From Ruminococcus sp. (lineage in GTDB: Bacteria > Bacillota > Clostridia > Oscillospirales > Acutalibacteraceae): DNA of 64,000 nucleotides. Below, one piece after another: positions 41,224-50,355 of the stretch; positions within the stretch are counted from its first letter, which is position 1, and each line of letters opens with the position of its first letter. Location: assembly GCA_017411385.1 (NCBI GenBank), contig JAFQQF010000023.1, positions 1 through 64,000 of the forward strand, read 5' to 3'. Position numbers and translations under genes: made by a program. The notes beneath the pieces are model-generated. The model was given only the letters and a program-made list of their open reading frames with translations. It made no database searches and was not told where the DNA came from.

Positions 41224-41754
41224 TTAATCAAGAGGCTCTGTAATGATGTTTTGTGCCAGAGCACTGTTTCGGTATCTTTTGTCAAAGGTGACATCTTTAA
41301 TTATTGTGATGAAATCAGGGATAGGAGGCTTTACGTTTTCGCTTTCAACCTCTATTTCAAGGTATGCTCTGTCGCTCCAAAAAGGGAAAACATCAACCTC
41401 GTAAGTAAAGCCCGAAATGCAGAAGCTGTGGCGTTCTTTTGAGATGGGGGAATATTCTTCAGCAATGAACCGGCTTAAATAAGCGAATTCTCTTTCGGTG
41501 ATTTCTTCCTCGATTTCTATACGTGTCATTTCCGTGAGCTTTCTCTTAAAGGTTTTGATATAGCTTGTGCCTTCTTTGGATTTCACTTTACGGATTCTGC
41601 ATCGACCGGCTTCGTATTCTGTACCTTTGGGAATATTAAGATACAGTTGCAAAAGCTCATAACAATTGTACTCGGGTTGCAGCTCAAGAATTTTTATATC
41701 CGGATATTTTATTAAAAATTTATATTCAATTTCAAGAGAGTTTTTGTTTTTCAT
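41224..41754 (-). CDS. CYTH-domain protein
   Basis: A 176-residue triphosphate-tunnel fold protein. The diagnostic ExExK motif is EIEYK (8-12). Further alternating basic and acidic strands follow: RCRIRKV, YIKTFKR, RIEIEEEI and YLEIEVE. CYTH proteins hydrolyse inorganic or nucleoside triphosphates or act as adenylate cyclases; the activity here is unknown. It overlaps the metallophosphoesterase gene by 4 nt, so the two are co-translated and may act on related phosphate compounds. Confidence 0.85.
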   Translation of the reverse strand: MKNKNSLEIEYKFLIKYPDIKILELQPEYNCYELLQLYLNIPKGTEYEAGRCRIRKVKSKEGTSYIKTFKRKLTEMTRIEIEEEITEREFAYLSRFIAEEYSPISKERHSFCISGFTYEVDVFPFWSDRAYLEIEVESENVKPPIPDFITIIKDVTFDKRYRNSALAQNIITEPLD

Positions 41755-42623
41755 AGTAAATCAATAACCATTATTTCAGGAGGGTTATGGAATCTGGGTA
41801 CGTATTCGGGTGATGAGCCCAGACCCTTGCATACAGCAAGGTGGCCGGTACCGACATCGTAGAAGCCTCCTGCATATTTCGGAAATCTGCCTTGCTCAGG
41901 AGCGTGTAAAGCTCCCACAAAGGGAAGTCTTATCATTCCGCCGTGAGTGTGACCGCTTACCATAAGGTCAAAGGAATAGTCCCGAATTCCCCAAAGATAC
42001 AGCTCAGGATGATGGCACAAAAGCAAGGTGAAGCTGTCGCAGTTTTTGCTGACAAAGTCCTGCATATATGTGTTGGCTTCCTCGTCCCAGGTGCGGTAGT
42101 AGCTCAAGCCTCCAAGACGAATTTTACTGCCATTTACTGAAACCTCTTCTGTGGAAAGCTCAAGTAGCTTTGCCCCTGCTGATGTCATAGCTACTTCATA
42201 CATTTGACGGTATGTGCTGTACCTTTCCTGATTTCCAAGGCAGGAGTAAACAGGAGCTATCTCCGAAAGCGAAGAAATAAGCTCTTCAAGATAAGCACAG
42301 GCTTCGTCTGAATCAGCGTTTTTTTCTATTAAATCCCCAACAGTTAAAATCAAGTCAGGGTTCTGCTGTTTTACTTTTTTTATAAGCCTTGCATTATCTT
42401 TGCCAAAACTTTTTTGGTGCAAATCAGTAATCACAACAAGTCGTACCTCTGAGGTGATTTTGTCGCTTTGCACAGAGTGCTTGCTTGTGGTTATAAGCGT
42501 GTTGCTGACTATAAGGTCGGTAGCAATCCACAAAAGGAAAAGAATGAGTAAAGATAATGCAATATGCTTAATAATTGTAGTTTTATGTTTTCTGTTAGTC
42601 ATAGTTGTTTTATCAGTAAACAC
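41751..42623 (-). CDS. Membrane-anchored calcineurin-like metallophosphoesterase
   Basis: This 290-residue protein has an N-terminal membrane helix (about 18-38) and an outside-facing phosphoesterase domain like YkuE. Metal ligands are seen in ITDLH (Asp67, His69), GDLIE (Asp97), CHHPE (His204) and GHTHGG (His225, His227). The motif that is normally GNHE/D reads GNQE (130-133): the catalytic His is Gln. The start is uncertain: GTG 42623 overlaps the EpsG-like stop, and ATG 42602 is the alternative; neither has a strong ribosome site. It is coupled to the CYTH gene. Confidence 0.85.
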   Translation of the reverse strand: MFTDKTTMTNRKHKTTIIKHIALSLLILFLLWIATDLIVSNTLITTSKHSVQSDKITSEVRLVVITDLHQKSFGKDNARLIKKVKQQNPDLILTVGDLIEKNADSDEACAYLEELISSLSEIAPVYSCLGNQERYSTYRQMYEVAMTSAGAKLLELSTEEVSVNGSKIRLGGLSYYRTWDEEANTYMQDFVSKNCDSFTLLLCHHPELYLWGIRDYSFDLMVSGHTHGGMIRLPFVGALHAPEQGRFPKYAGGFYDVGTGHLAVCKGLGSSPEYVPRFHNPPEIMVIDLL

Positions 42624-43716
42624 TTGCTCGGTCGAATACCCAATACCAATTTGACGAGCCTGTAATCAGAAACCAGATCCATAGGAAACCATATAGTATA
42701 AGAACAGTTGCTTTTACAATGAGTTTTTGATTTTTATCAAACTTATTGACTAAGAACAATAGAGAAAGGGGTATGAATGGTTCGAAGTAAATACCTACGC
42801 GGTTTAAGTAGGCACTGTTATGGGTTGCAATAATTGTGGAAGCAGATACAAATATAAATCCCATGTAGAAGTTTTCTTCCCCTGAAAAGGTTCTTTTTTG
42901 CAACACCAAAAAGAAGTAGAGAAGTACAGGTGAAAGTGCAATCAATATACGCAGGGGGTTGATTTGCTCCTGATTATATGCACTGTCAGTGAAGCTTGAT
43001 TCTGTGTCTTTTAACACACCAACTAACTCAAAAAGAAAATCATAAGAGAAAACAAGAGCTACACCTGATGCCATAATGAAAACGATTTTTTTAATATCAA
43101 GATTCTCTGTGATAAGGAAGTACATAGGGAGCATTATTAGCGCAGTAACGTGAAAAGAGGCGGCTAAAAAAACGACTATACAAAACTTTATGAATTTTCT
43201 TTCATAAATTAGTCTGTGTCCGGCAAAGAGAATGGCAGCCGCCAGATACTGACGAACACCGTTGAAGCATCCGCTCCAGCAGGAGGTGAATATATATAAC
43301 ATAATGACGAAGAAGAAATCATCGGTATGTCTTGCTAAGGTGAATCCAAAAAGGAATACTGTAATGGCGGTGCAGGCAAACATAAAGGCGCCGGGATCAT
43401 CATAAACAAGGCTTACAATCTTTGCGATAATTGCAATTCCGGGCTCATCCCAGGTCTGAATTCTTTCTATAACGCTATCAGCGTATTTTGCATAGCCGTG
43501 ATAATATGCACCGTAATCCGTACCTACATAGTATCTGAGTCCGCCGACTGAAGCGAGGATGATAATGCAGATAGTAGCAAACAGGTAGTAGGAGGTCAAT
43601 TTTTTTGAACCCTGTTTTCCTGTAACAGGGTTAACGGCAAATGCATGATTATACTGTCTGTTTGCAAGGTATGCAAAGAATCCTACTGCAACAGCAGTAA
43701 TTATCATAACCTGCAT
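42613..43716 (-). CDS. EpsG-family polysaccharide polymerase (second copy)
   Basis: A 367-residue membrane protein with about ten hydrophobic segments and the EpsG pattern VGTDYGAYYHGYAKYADS near residue 64 and CFNGVRQYLAAAI near residue 149. GAGGAGG lies upstream of the ATG. It is only distantly like the EpsG-like protein of the plus block, so the two operons probably build or process different polymers, or one is redundant. Confidence 0.85.
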   Translation of the reverse strand: MQVMIITAVAVGFFAYLANRQYNHAFAVNPVTGKQGSKKLTSYYLFATICIIILASVGGLRYYVGTDYGAYYHGYAKYADSVIERIQTWDEPGIAIIAKIVSLVYDDPGAFMFACTAITVFLFGFTLARHTDDFFFVIMLYIFTSCWSGCFNGVRQYLAAAILFAGHRLIYERKFIKFCIVVFLAASFHVTALIMLPMYFLITENLDIKKIVFIMASGVALVFSYDFLFELVGVLKDTESSFTDSAYNQEQINPLRILIALSPVLLYFFLVLQKRTFSGEENFYMGFIFVSASTIIATHNSAYLNRVGIYFEPFIPLSLLFLVNKFDKNQKLIVKATVLILYGFLWIWFLITGSSNWYWVFDRASVY

Positions 43717-43762
43717 ATTATTTATTCCTCCTCACATAGATTAGTGTTTTGTTTTTAGTGGT

Positions 43763-44581
43763 TTATTTTTTTGCTTTTTTAGCTTGGTGCTTTCTGTATG
43801 CTAGAACCGCAAAGCTGGGAACCATACTTTTTATGATGAACACAAATACAGGCTTAATGTACCAATGCAGAGGATAGTGCAGAAGCTTGAAGCCGTGTAT
43901 TGTGATACATAAAATGTGGTATCTGACTTTAATGGTACGTCTTTTGATGGCGTTTATGTCTTCCCTCATTAGATACAAAGGCTCCTGCATATTTACGCCC
44001 TTGAAGCCATTGTGGAAAAAACGGAACCACAAATCGTAGTCCTGAGAACGGACAGTCATTTTTGAAACCCTATAACCGCCGCATTTATCATATACGTGTT
44101 TATATGTCATTACGGTTGCGTGGTTAAAGGCAACCTCGTTTCGCTGGGTGAATTTGTCGGGAAATTCCGGTTTGCTTAGTATATCGGCAAGGCCCTCATC
44201 GCTGAAGCGCTGTACCAGAGAGCTGACAAGGTCAACGTCAGGATGTTCCCTTAAATACCTCACCTGCTTTTCGAAGCGGTCGGGTACAGAAATGTCATCG
44301 CCGTCCATACGTGCAATAAACTCACCCTGCGCATATTTTAGGCAATGGTTGAGAGAAAAGGAAAGCTTGGAGTTAACCTCGTTCTGAATAACCTTGAATT
44401 TGCCGGGATACTTTGCCTCGTATTCTCTGACAATTTCCAAGGTGTTATCTGTTGAGCAGTCATCACAGATTATAAACTCCCAGTTGGTGTAAGTCTGATT
44501 AAGTATGGAATCAATGGATTCTCTCAGGGTGGGAGCACAGTTGTAGACTGCCATTATTATAGAAATTAAATCTTTTTTCAT
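43763..44581 (-). CDS. Family 2 glycosyltransferase
   Basis: A 272-residue GT-A enzyme with LISIIMAVYNCAPTLRESID, the nucleotide site CDDCSTDN (Asp40, Asp41), and the metal-binding MDGDD (92-96). The C-terminal tail is hydrophobic and basic and could lie on the membrane. It is in the minus-strand block between the epimerase and the polymerase genes. Sugar specificity is unknown, but a GalNAcA-type donor is available from the neighbouring genes. Confidence 0.92.
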   Translation of the reverse strand: MKKDLISIIMAVYNCAPTLRESIDSILNQTYTNWEFIICDDCSTDNTLEIVREYEAKYPGKFKVIQNEVNSKLSFSLNHCLKYAQGEFIARMDGDDISVPDRFEKQVRYLREHPDVDLVSSLVQRFSDEGLADILSKPEFPDKFTQRNEVAFNHATVMTYKHVYDKCGGYRVSKMTVRSQDYDLWFRFFHNGFKGVNMQEPLYLMREDINAIKRRTIKVRYHILCITIHGFKLLHYPLHWYIKPVFVFIIKSMVPSFAVLAYRKHQAKKAKK

Positions 44582-44604
44582 AGTCGTTTACTTTCAAAAT
44601 TGTT

Positions 44605-45582
44605 TTACAGATTTTCCTTATACCACTCAATTGCAAGCTTGATGCCTTCTTGGAAACTGTAATCCGGGTCATAGCCCAGAAGCTCTCTTGCTTTTGATAT
44701 ATCTGCATTTGAGTGCTTAATATCTCCTGCTCTGTCAGGACCGAAGTTTGGCTCTACATCCTCTTTGCCCAGAGCTTTTGCAAGTCCGTAGTAAATGTCG
44801 ATAAGGTATTCTCTGCCTCCAAAGGCGATGTTGAATGCCTCGCCTGCAGCCTCAGAAGGAGCAAGGCAGGCTTTAAGGTTGGCTTCTACTACATTTTCTA
44901 CATATGTGAAATCGCGGGACTGCTTTCCGTCACCGTTGATGGTGGGGACTTGTCCGTTTAAGAGCTGTTTTATAAATTTAGGGATAACAGCGGCGTATGC
45001 TCCGTCAGGGTCCTGACGTCTGCCAAATACATTGAAATATCGCATACCGTAGGTGTCCAGCCCGTAGAGCTTTTTGTAAAGCTTGCCGTATTCCTCGTCA
45101 ACTCTCTTTGTGAGAGCATAGGGAGAGAGCAGGTTGCCCTCTCTGCCTTCCTTTTTGGGAAGATTGGGCTCGTCACCGTAAACAGAGGAAGAGGATGCAT
45201 AAACAAATTTTTTGACACCGCATCTTCTTGCTGCTTCCATCATGTTGAGCGTTCCGCCGATATTGATATCTTCGTACAGAAGGGGCATCTCAATGGAGCG
45301 GGGAACAGAGCCCCAAGCAGCCTGATTGAGAACGAAATCCACTCCCTCGCAAGCTTTTATACAGGTGTCGAGGTCGCGGATGTCGCCTTCGATAAATGTA
45401 AAATCGGGGTTGTCAAAAAACTCATCCATATTGGACTTTTTACCTGTGGAAAGATTATCAAGGCAACGTACCTTGTAGCCCATTTCAAGAATGGCCTGAC
45501 ACAGGTTGGAGCCGATAAAGCCAGCTCCGCCTGTAACTAAAAACGTAGAGTTTTCAGGAAATTGCAGATGTTTATAGCCCAT
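44605..45582 (-). CDS. UDP-N-acetylhexosamine(uronate) 4-epimerase, WbpP/TviC type
   Basis: This 325-residue extended SDR epimerase has the NAD loop GGAGFIG (18-24) and the catalytic Tyr155-x3-Lys159 in SPYALTKR. The N-terminal FPENSTFLVTGGAGFIGSNL and the LNQAAWGSVPRSIEMP stretch are those of the WbpP/TviC group, which interconverts UDP-GlcNAc/GalNAc or their uronic acids. It lies 2 bp from the dehydrogenase gene, forming the classical TviB-TviC pair for UDP-GalNAc uronic acid. Confidence 0.9.
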   Translation of the reverse strand: MGYKHLQFPENSTFLVTGGAGFIGSNLCQAILEMGYKVRCLDNLSTGKKSNMDEFFDNPDFTFIEGDIRDLDTCIKACEGVDFVLNQAAWGSVPRSIEMPLLYEDINIGGTLNMMEAARRCGVKKFVYASSSSVYGDEPNLPKKEGREGNLLSPYALTKRVDEEYGKLYKKLYGLDTYGMRYFNVFGRRQDPDGAYAAVIPKFIKQLLNGQVPTINGDGKQSRDFTYVENVVEANLKACLAPSEAAGEAFNIAFGGREYLIDIYYGLAKALGKEDVEPNFGPDRAGDIKHSNADISKARELLGYDPDYSFQEGIKLAIEWYKENL

Positions 45583-45584
45583 AA

Positions 45585-46898
45585 TTACAGCCTCCAGTAG
45601 ATGTAGCCTGCGTTTTCGTATTCCTTGCGGGTTAAGAGTCCCTTGATATCAAGGAGCACGGGTGTGTGCTCGCCTGAATAGAATTTGTTCATATCCTCCA
45701 TAGTGAGAGAAGAGAATTCTTCGTGAGCAACCGAGAGGATTACCGCATCCATATCCTTTACTGTGCTGATATCGGTAAACTGTATACCGTACTCGTGCTT
45801 TGCCTCCTCCTTGTCTGCAACAGGGTCTGCAATAACAGGAGTTATGCCGTATTCTTTAAGCTCGTTTACTATATCAATAATTCTTGTGTTTCTTGTGTCG
45901 GGGCAGTTTTCCTTGAAGGTAAAGCCCAGAATTGCAACCTTTGCAGACTTCACGTTTACGTCAGCCTGAATAAGCTTTTTAACCAAGGACTCAACAACGT
46001 ATTTGCCCATATCGTCATTGATGCGTCTGCCCGAAAGGATAATCTGGGAGTGATAGCCCATCTGCTCAGCCTTGTATGTAAGGTAATAAGGGTCAACACC
46101 GATGCAGTGTCCGCCTACAAGTCCGGGGAAGAATTTGAGGAAGTTCCACTTGGTGCCTGCGGCTTCAAGAACAGCTTTGGTGTCGATACCCATTTTGTTG
46201 AAGATAATGGAAAGCTCGTTCATAAAGGCGATGTTGATGTCACGCTGAGAGTTTTCGATAACCTTTGCAGCTTCTGCAACCTTGATGCTCTCTGCTCTGT
46301 GAACGCCTGCCTCAACAACCAGCTCGTAAACCTTTGCAACCTCTTCAAGGGTTTCTTCGTCCATACCCGAAACAATTTTCACGATAGTTTCAAGTCTGTG
46401 TACCTTGTCGCCGGGGTTGATACGCTCGGGTGAATAGCCGATTTTGAAGTCCGTACCGCACTTGAGTCCTGATTCAGCCTCAAGGATAGGAACACACACA
46501 TCCTCGGTAACACCGGGATAAACGGTGGACTCATATACAACGATGGAGCCTTTGGTAAGATGCTTGCCCAAGATATGGCTTGCACCCTCCACAGGAGAAA
46601 GGTCGGGTGTGTGGTCAGAGTTTACGGGAGTAGGAACTGCCACAATGTGGAACTTAGCCTCTCTGAGTCTTTCGGGGTCACAGGTGAAGTCTACCGTGCA
46701 AGCTTTGATTGCTTCATCACCGACCTCTTTGGTGGGGTCAACACCGCTTTTGTAAAGGTCGATTTTTGCTTTGTTTACATCAAAGCCGATAACATCTACC
46801 TTCTTTGAGAAAGAAACGGCAATGGGCATACCAACGTAGCCAAGACCTACAAGGGAGATTTTTTCTTCTCTGTTTACAATTTTCTGATAGAGTGACAT
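45585..46898 (-). CDS. UDP-N-acetyl-hexosamine 6-dehydrogenase, TviB/WbpA type
   Basis: This 437-residue NAD enzyme oxidises C6 of a UDP-HexNAc to a uronic acid. The NAD loop is VGLGYVGMP (17-25), and the catalytic Cys265 lies in GGHCIGVDPYYL. The FTFKENCPDTRNT segment of the third domain is also present. It pairs with the epimerase downstream. Such amino-uronic acids give acidic surface polymers. Confidence 0.93.
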   Translation of the reverse strand: MSLYQKIVNREEKISLVGLGYVGMPIAVSFSKKVDVIGFDVNKAKIDLYKSGVDPTKEVGDEAIKACTVDFTCDPERLREAKFHIVAVPTPVNSDHTPDLSPVEGASHILGKHLTKGSIVVYESTVYPGVTEDVCVPILEAESGLKCGTDFKIGYSPERINPGDKVHRLETIVKIVSGMDEETLEEVAKVYELVVEAGVHRAESIKVAEAAKVIENSQRDINIAFMNELSIIFNKMGIDTKAVLEAAGTKWNFLKFFPGLVGGHCIGVDPYYLTYKAEQMGYHSQIILSGRRINDDMGKYVVESLVKKLIQADVNVKSAKVAILGFTFKENCPDTRNTRIIDIVNELKEYGITPVIADPVADKEEAKHEYGIQFTDISTVKDMDAVILSVAHEEFSSLTMEDMNKFYSGEHTPVLLDIKGLLTRKEYENAGYIYWRL

Positions 46899-46936
46899 TT
46901 CAATTCCTCCGTTTTTATATCCGATTAGATTGAGGT

Positions 46937-47995
46937 TTATTTTTGTATATCTGCACTTTCAATGAGAGCATCCATAAGCTTATCAATGGGGTAACCTACA
47001 GCGCCCATCATCATGGGATACATACTTATTGCAGTAAAGCCGGGCAGAGTGTTGATTTCGTTGAATATAACTCTGTTTGTTTCTTTTTCAAGGAAAAAGT
47101 CAACTCGGGATAGTCCGTTACAACCCAGAGCCTTGAAGATAGCTTGTGCATATTCCCTGACCTTTTCGTTGACACCTTCGGGAATATCGGGTGTGAGGAC
47201 TGTTTTTGAGTCGGAGTTGTTGTACTTTGCCTCGTAACTGTAGAATACATCGCCTGCTACAGCTTCGCCTGCATTGGAGCAAACGATGTTACCTTTGCTT
47301 TCAAGCACAGCACACTCAAGCTCTCTGCCTGTGATTGCTTCTTCAATGAGTACTTTTGAGTCGTGAGTCAAGGCAAGAGCCACGGCATCGGTAAGTTCGT
47401 GTTGATTTTCTGCCTTGGAAACCCCTTGAGAAGAACCTGACTTGCAGGGCTTTACAAACATAGGATAGCCCAGCTTTTCTTCAGCAGTCTTGATGTAACT
47501 GTTATCATCGCCTTTTCGGACAAGCACGTAGTCTGCCTGAGGGATGCTATGAAGGCTGTCTACGATGATTTTTGTGTAGGCTTTGTCCATAGATACTCCC
47601 GAGGCAACCACACCGCAGCCTACATAAGGGATTTCACAAAGCTCAAATAGGCCTTGAATGGTTCCGTCTTCGCCGTTTTTTCCGTGGAGTACGGGAATTA
47701 TAACATCAATGGGTATGAGAGTTGTGCTCTCGCCCAAAAGAACAAGTCCCTTTGCCGAAGTGTTCGGCGAAAGCACACAGGGGATGTTGGAGCTTTCCTG
47801 TGTCCACTGCCCTGTGGGTATAAGAGCAGTGTCGCCTGTGTAATAAATCCAGTCACCGTTTTTTTTGATGCCTACATAGTGCTTTGTATATTTTTCCTCG
47901 GAAATATTGTTTACAAAGCTCATAACCGATTTGCAGGAAACCTCATGCTCTGTTGAGTTTCCGCCGAAAATAATGAGAACGCTTTTTTTGTTCAT
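46937..47995 (-). CDS. ddl: D-alanine--D-alanine ligase
   Basis: This 352-residue ATP-grasp enzyme makes D-Ala-D-Ala for peptidoglycan. It shows IIFGGNSTEHEVS, HGKNGEDG (104-111), the ATP-grasp Lys in FVKPCKSGSSQGV and the metal-site NEINTLPG. The omega loop reads FYSYEAKYNN (251-260), with the Tyr of D-Ala specificity and without the His of D-lactate ligases, so this is an ordinary Ddl, not a VanA-type resistance enzyme. It sits at the upstream end of the minus-strand polysaccharide block with its own promoter. Confidence 0.95.
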   Translation of the reverse strand: MNKKSVLIIFGGNSTEHEVSCKSVMSFVNNISEEKYTKHYVGIKKNGDWIYYTGDTALIPTGQWTQESSNIPCVLSPNTSAKGLVLLGESTTLIPIDVIIPVLHGKNGEDGTIQGLFELCEIPYVGCGVVASGVSMDKAYTKIIVDSLHSIPQADYVLVRKGDDNSYIKTAEEKLGYPMFVKPCKSGSSQGVSKAENQHELTDAVALALTHDSKVLIEEAITGRELECAVLESKGNIVCSNAGEAVAGDVFYSYEAKYNNSDSKTVLTPDIPEGVNEKVREYAQAIFKALGCNGLSRVDFFLEKETNRVIFNEINTLPGFTAISMYPMMMGAVGYPIDKLMDALIESADIQK

Positions 47996-48267
47996 ATATA
48001 CCTTCCTGAAGCTAAAGTCTGTTTCATAATACTTACGCCGTATTTCTCTGATTTATGTTTTGTTTGAACCAAAGTGGGCAGGATAATACGATATAACCCT
48101 ATTATAACAGGTTAATTATAGCACAATCTAAAGAAAAATCAATTAAAAATACATAATAAATGTATATAAAATATAAATTAATCTCAAATAACAAAGAATC
48201 GCTACAGCAATGAGAAAAAAGCATCGGCGGTTAATGAGCAGAATACATAAAAATTTGCCTGTTATTG
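47996..48267. other. Divergent intergenic region
   Basis: This AT-rich stretch between ddl and the CapD-like gene holds the leftward ddl promoter and leads into the rightward promoter at 48268. No reading frame or structured RNA is evident. Confidence 0.6.
48115..48142 (-). promoter_or_regulatory. ddl promoter
   Basis: On the minus strand TTGATT (48137-48142), 16 bp, TATAAT (48115-48120). This leaves a leader of about 110 nt before ddl. Confidence 0.6.
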
Positions 48268-48296
48268 TTGACTTTGGTGTCACTTTGTATTATAAT
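48268..48296 (+). promoter_or_regulatory. Promoter of the CapD-like gene
   Basis: TTGACT (48268-48273), 17 bp, TATAAT (48291-48296), 76 bp before the start codon. Confidence 0.8.
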
Positions 48297-48371
48297 TTCA
48301 ATGAATTATTGTGAGTTACTGTGTGTTTTTTGATATTACACTGCAGAAATGCTGATAAATCGGAGCATAAT

Positions 48372-50276
48372 ATGAAGAATTTTAATGCTAAAAAACTAAT
48401 ATTGATGATTGCTGACGCTCTGATAATTGCGGCAACAGGACTTTTCTCAAACCTTATTCTGATGTGGATTGACATCGTCAGAGATGTGGTAGGTGCTGGC
48501 AGTTACCATATAGATTGGTCAACCGTTACTCTGGTGATTGCCATTGAGGTTCTGTTCTGCTTCTTTACTTTGAATGTGTCGGGAGCCTATGCTTTCTTTT
48601 GGCGGGTGCTGGGTAAGCACGAATATCTCAGCTGTATCTTTGGTGCAGTTGCAGGTTTAGTGCTTTCTACAGGACTTATGGCCTTTTTTGGTGTGTTTGA
48701 CAACGGAGTCCCCTTACTTCTTTTGGCAATTCAGGCTTTGCTGTCCCTTGGCACGATGCTTTACATAAGAGTTTTTGCAAAGCGTGCAGTGTTAAAACTT
48801 ACAGAATCAGGCCGTGCAGAGAATTACGAAAGAACCCTTATTGTAGGTGCAGGTCGTGCCGCAATGATGATTCTCACCGATATAGAAAATGCCAAGAAGG
48901 ACCCCAACAATCCTTCAAGAAACATCTTGCCCGTCGGTCTTGTGGATGATGACAGAAGCAAGCTTGGAAGCAAGATTATGGGTGTGCCTGTTTTGGGCAG
49001 TTGTATGGATATTCCCGAGCTTTGCAAGCAAAGCAACATTTCACTTATTGTTTTTGCGATTCCCTCCTGCACAGAGGATGACCGCCAGAGGATACTTGCT
49101 CTCTGCTCGGAAACTCAGTGCAAAATTAAAATGGTTCCTTATCTCAGTCAGCTTCTGTTTGATGATTCCAATCCTCAGCTTCTCAATCAGGTGAAGGACA
49201 TCAGAATCGAAGATTTGCTTGGCAGAGAGCCCATTACCTTTGACAAGGATCAGACAAAGAGCTTTGTTGAGGGAAAGGTGTTTATGGTAACAGGCGGAGG
49301 CGGCTCCATAGGCAGCGAGCTTGTGCGCCAGATTGCAAAATATAAACCTCAGCAGATTATTATAGTAGATATTTACGAAAATAACGCATACGATATACAG
49401 CAGGAGCTTATGCTGGAGTATGGGGACAGCGTAGATGTTGTGACTTTGATTGCTTCTGTGCGTGATTACGAAAAGATGGACAGCATCTTCTCTAAGTACA
49501 GACCTCAGGTTGTGTTCCACGCGGCAGCACACAAGCACGTTCCCCTTATGGAAACAAGTCCTGAAGAAGCTGTTAAGAACAACATCTTTGGTACCTTCAA
49601 TACAGTAACTCTGGCTGAAAAATACTTAGTTGAAAAGTTTATTATGATTTCCACAGACAAGGCTGTTAACCCCACAAATGTTATGGGAGCTACTAAGCGT
49701 GCCTGTGAGATGATTGTTCAGTATAAGGCTCAGCATGCGGATAAAACCGATTTTATTACCACCCGATTTGGCAATGTTCTGGGCTCTAACGGCTCGGTTA
49801 TCCCTTTGTTCAGACGTCAGATTGAAAGCGGTAAGCCCGTCACGGTTACACACCCTGATATTATCAGGTATTTTATGACCATTCCCGAGGCGGTGTCCTT
49901 GGTGCTTCAGGCAGGCGCAATGGCTCACGGAGGCGAGATTTTCGTTCTCGATATGGGTGAGCCTGTGAAGATTACAACCTTGGCTGAAAACCTCATCCGA
50001 ATGTACGGCAAGGTGCCTTACAGGGATGTGGAGATAAAATTCACAGGGCTTCGCCCCGGTGAAAAACTCTTTGAAGAGCTTCTTATGGACGAAGAAGGAC
50101 TCAAATCCACAGAGAATAAGAAAATCTTCATCGGCAACCAGATAACTATTGATGAGAACGATTTGCTTGAGAAGCTCTCAAGACTAAGAAAGTTTGCAGA
50201 TGCAAACGACAGCGAGGGTGTTGTAAAGATGCTTAGTGAAATTGTTCCCACCTTCAATCACAAACTCAATAAATAA
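48372..50276 (+). CDS. Membrane nucleotide-sugar 4,6-dehydratase, CapD/PglF type
   Basis: A 634-residue protein with four membrane helices (about 8-30, 50-70, 84-106, 112-132), a first Rossmann domain (154-260) and a catalytic SDR domain with VTGGGGSIGSEL (306-317), the STDKAV segment (427-432), and MGATK (438-442), where Met replaces the usual Tyr, as is normal in this family. It makes a 4-keto-6-deoxy UDP-sugar from UDP-GlcNAc, the likely substrate for the aminotransferase at 27631 and a possible source for the CapF-like enzyme. I start at ATG 48372 with CGGAG 6 nt upstream; an upstream GTG/ATG extension lacks a site. Confidence 0.93.
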   Translation: MKNFNAKKLILMIADALIIAATGLFSNLILMWIDIVRDVVGAGSYHIDWSTVTLVIAIEVLFCFFTLNVSGAYAFFWRVLGKHEYLSCIFGAVAGLVLSTGLMAFFGVFDNGVPLLLLAIQALLSLGTMLYIRVFAKRAVLKLTESGRAENYERTLIVGAGRAAMMILTDIENAKKDPNNPSRNILPVGLVDDDRSKLGSKIMGVPVLGSCMDIPELCKQSNISLIVFAIPSCTEDDRQRILALCSETQCKIKMVPYLSQLLFDDSNPQLLNQVKDIRIEDLLGREPITFDKDQTKSFVEGKVFMVTGGGGSIGSELVRQIAKYKPQQIIIVDIYENNAYDIQQELMLEYGDSVDVVTLIASVRDYEKMDSIFSKYRPQVVFHAAAHKHVPLMETSPEEAVKNNIFGTFNTVTLAEKYLVEKFIMISTDKAVNPTNVMGATKRACEMIVQYKAQHADKTDFITTRFGNVLGSNGSVIPLFRRQIESGKPVTVTHPDIIRYFMTIPEAVSLVLQAGAMAHGGEIFVLDMGEPVKITTLAENLIRMYGKVPYRDVEIKFTGLRPGEKLFEELLMDEEGLKSTENKKIFIGNQITIDENDLLEKLSRLRKFADANDSEGVVKMLSEIVPTFNHKLNK

Positions 50277-50355
50277 TCTGGTGTGACAAAAGGATTATTA
50301 CTGCTTTCTGATGTTTCGGAAGGCTTAGACCTATACTTATTTAAGGAGCATTTTT

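Noticed and set aside
46937..47995. VanA-type D-Ala-D-Lac ligase, with the kinase near murE as a VanRS system
   Set aside because: The omega loop is SYEAKY as in normal D-Ala-D-Ala ligases, and there is no vanH or vanX near it. The genes are also 40 kb apart.
50277..50355. glmS ribozyme upstream of glmS
   Set aside because: Only 79 bp separate the stop of the CapD-like gene from glmS, and I see neither the conserved core nor the nested stems of the ribozyme.
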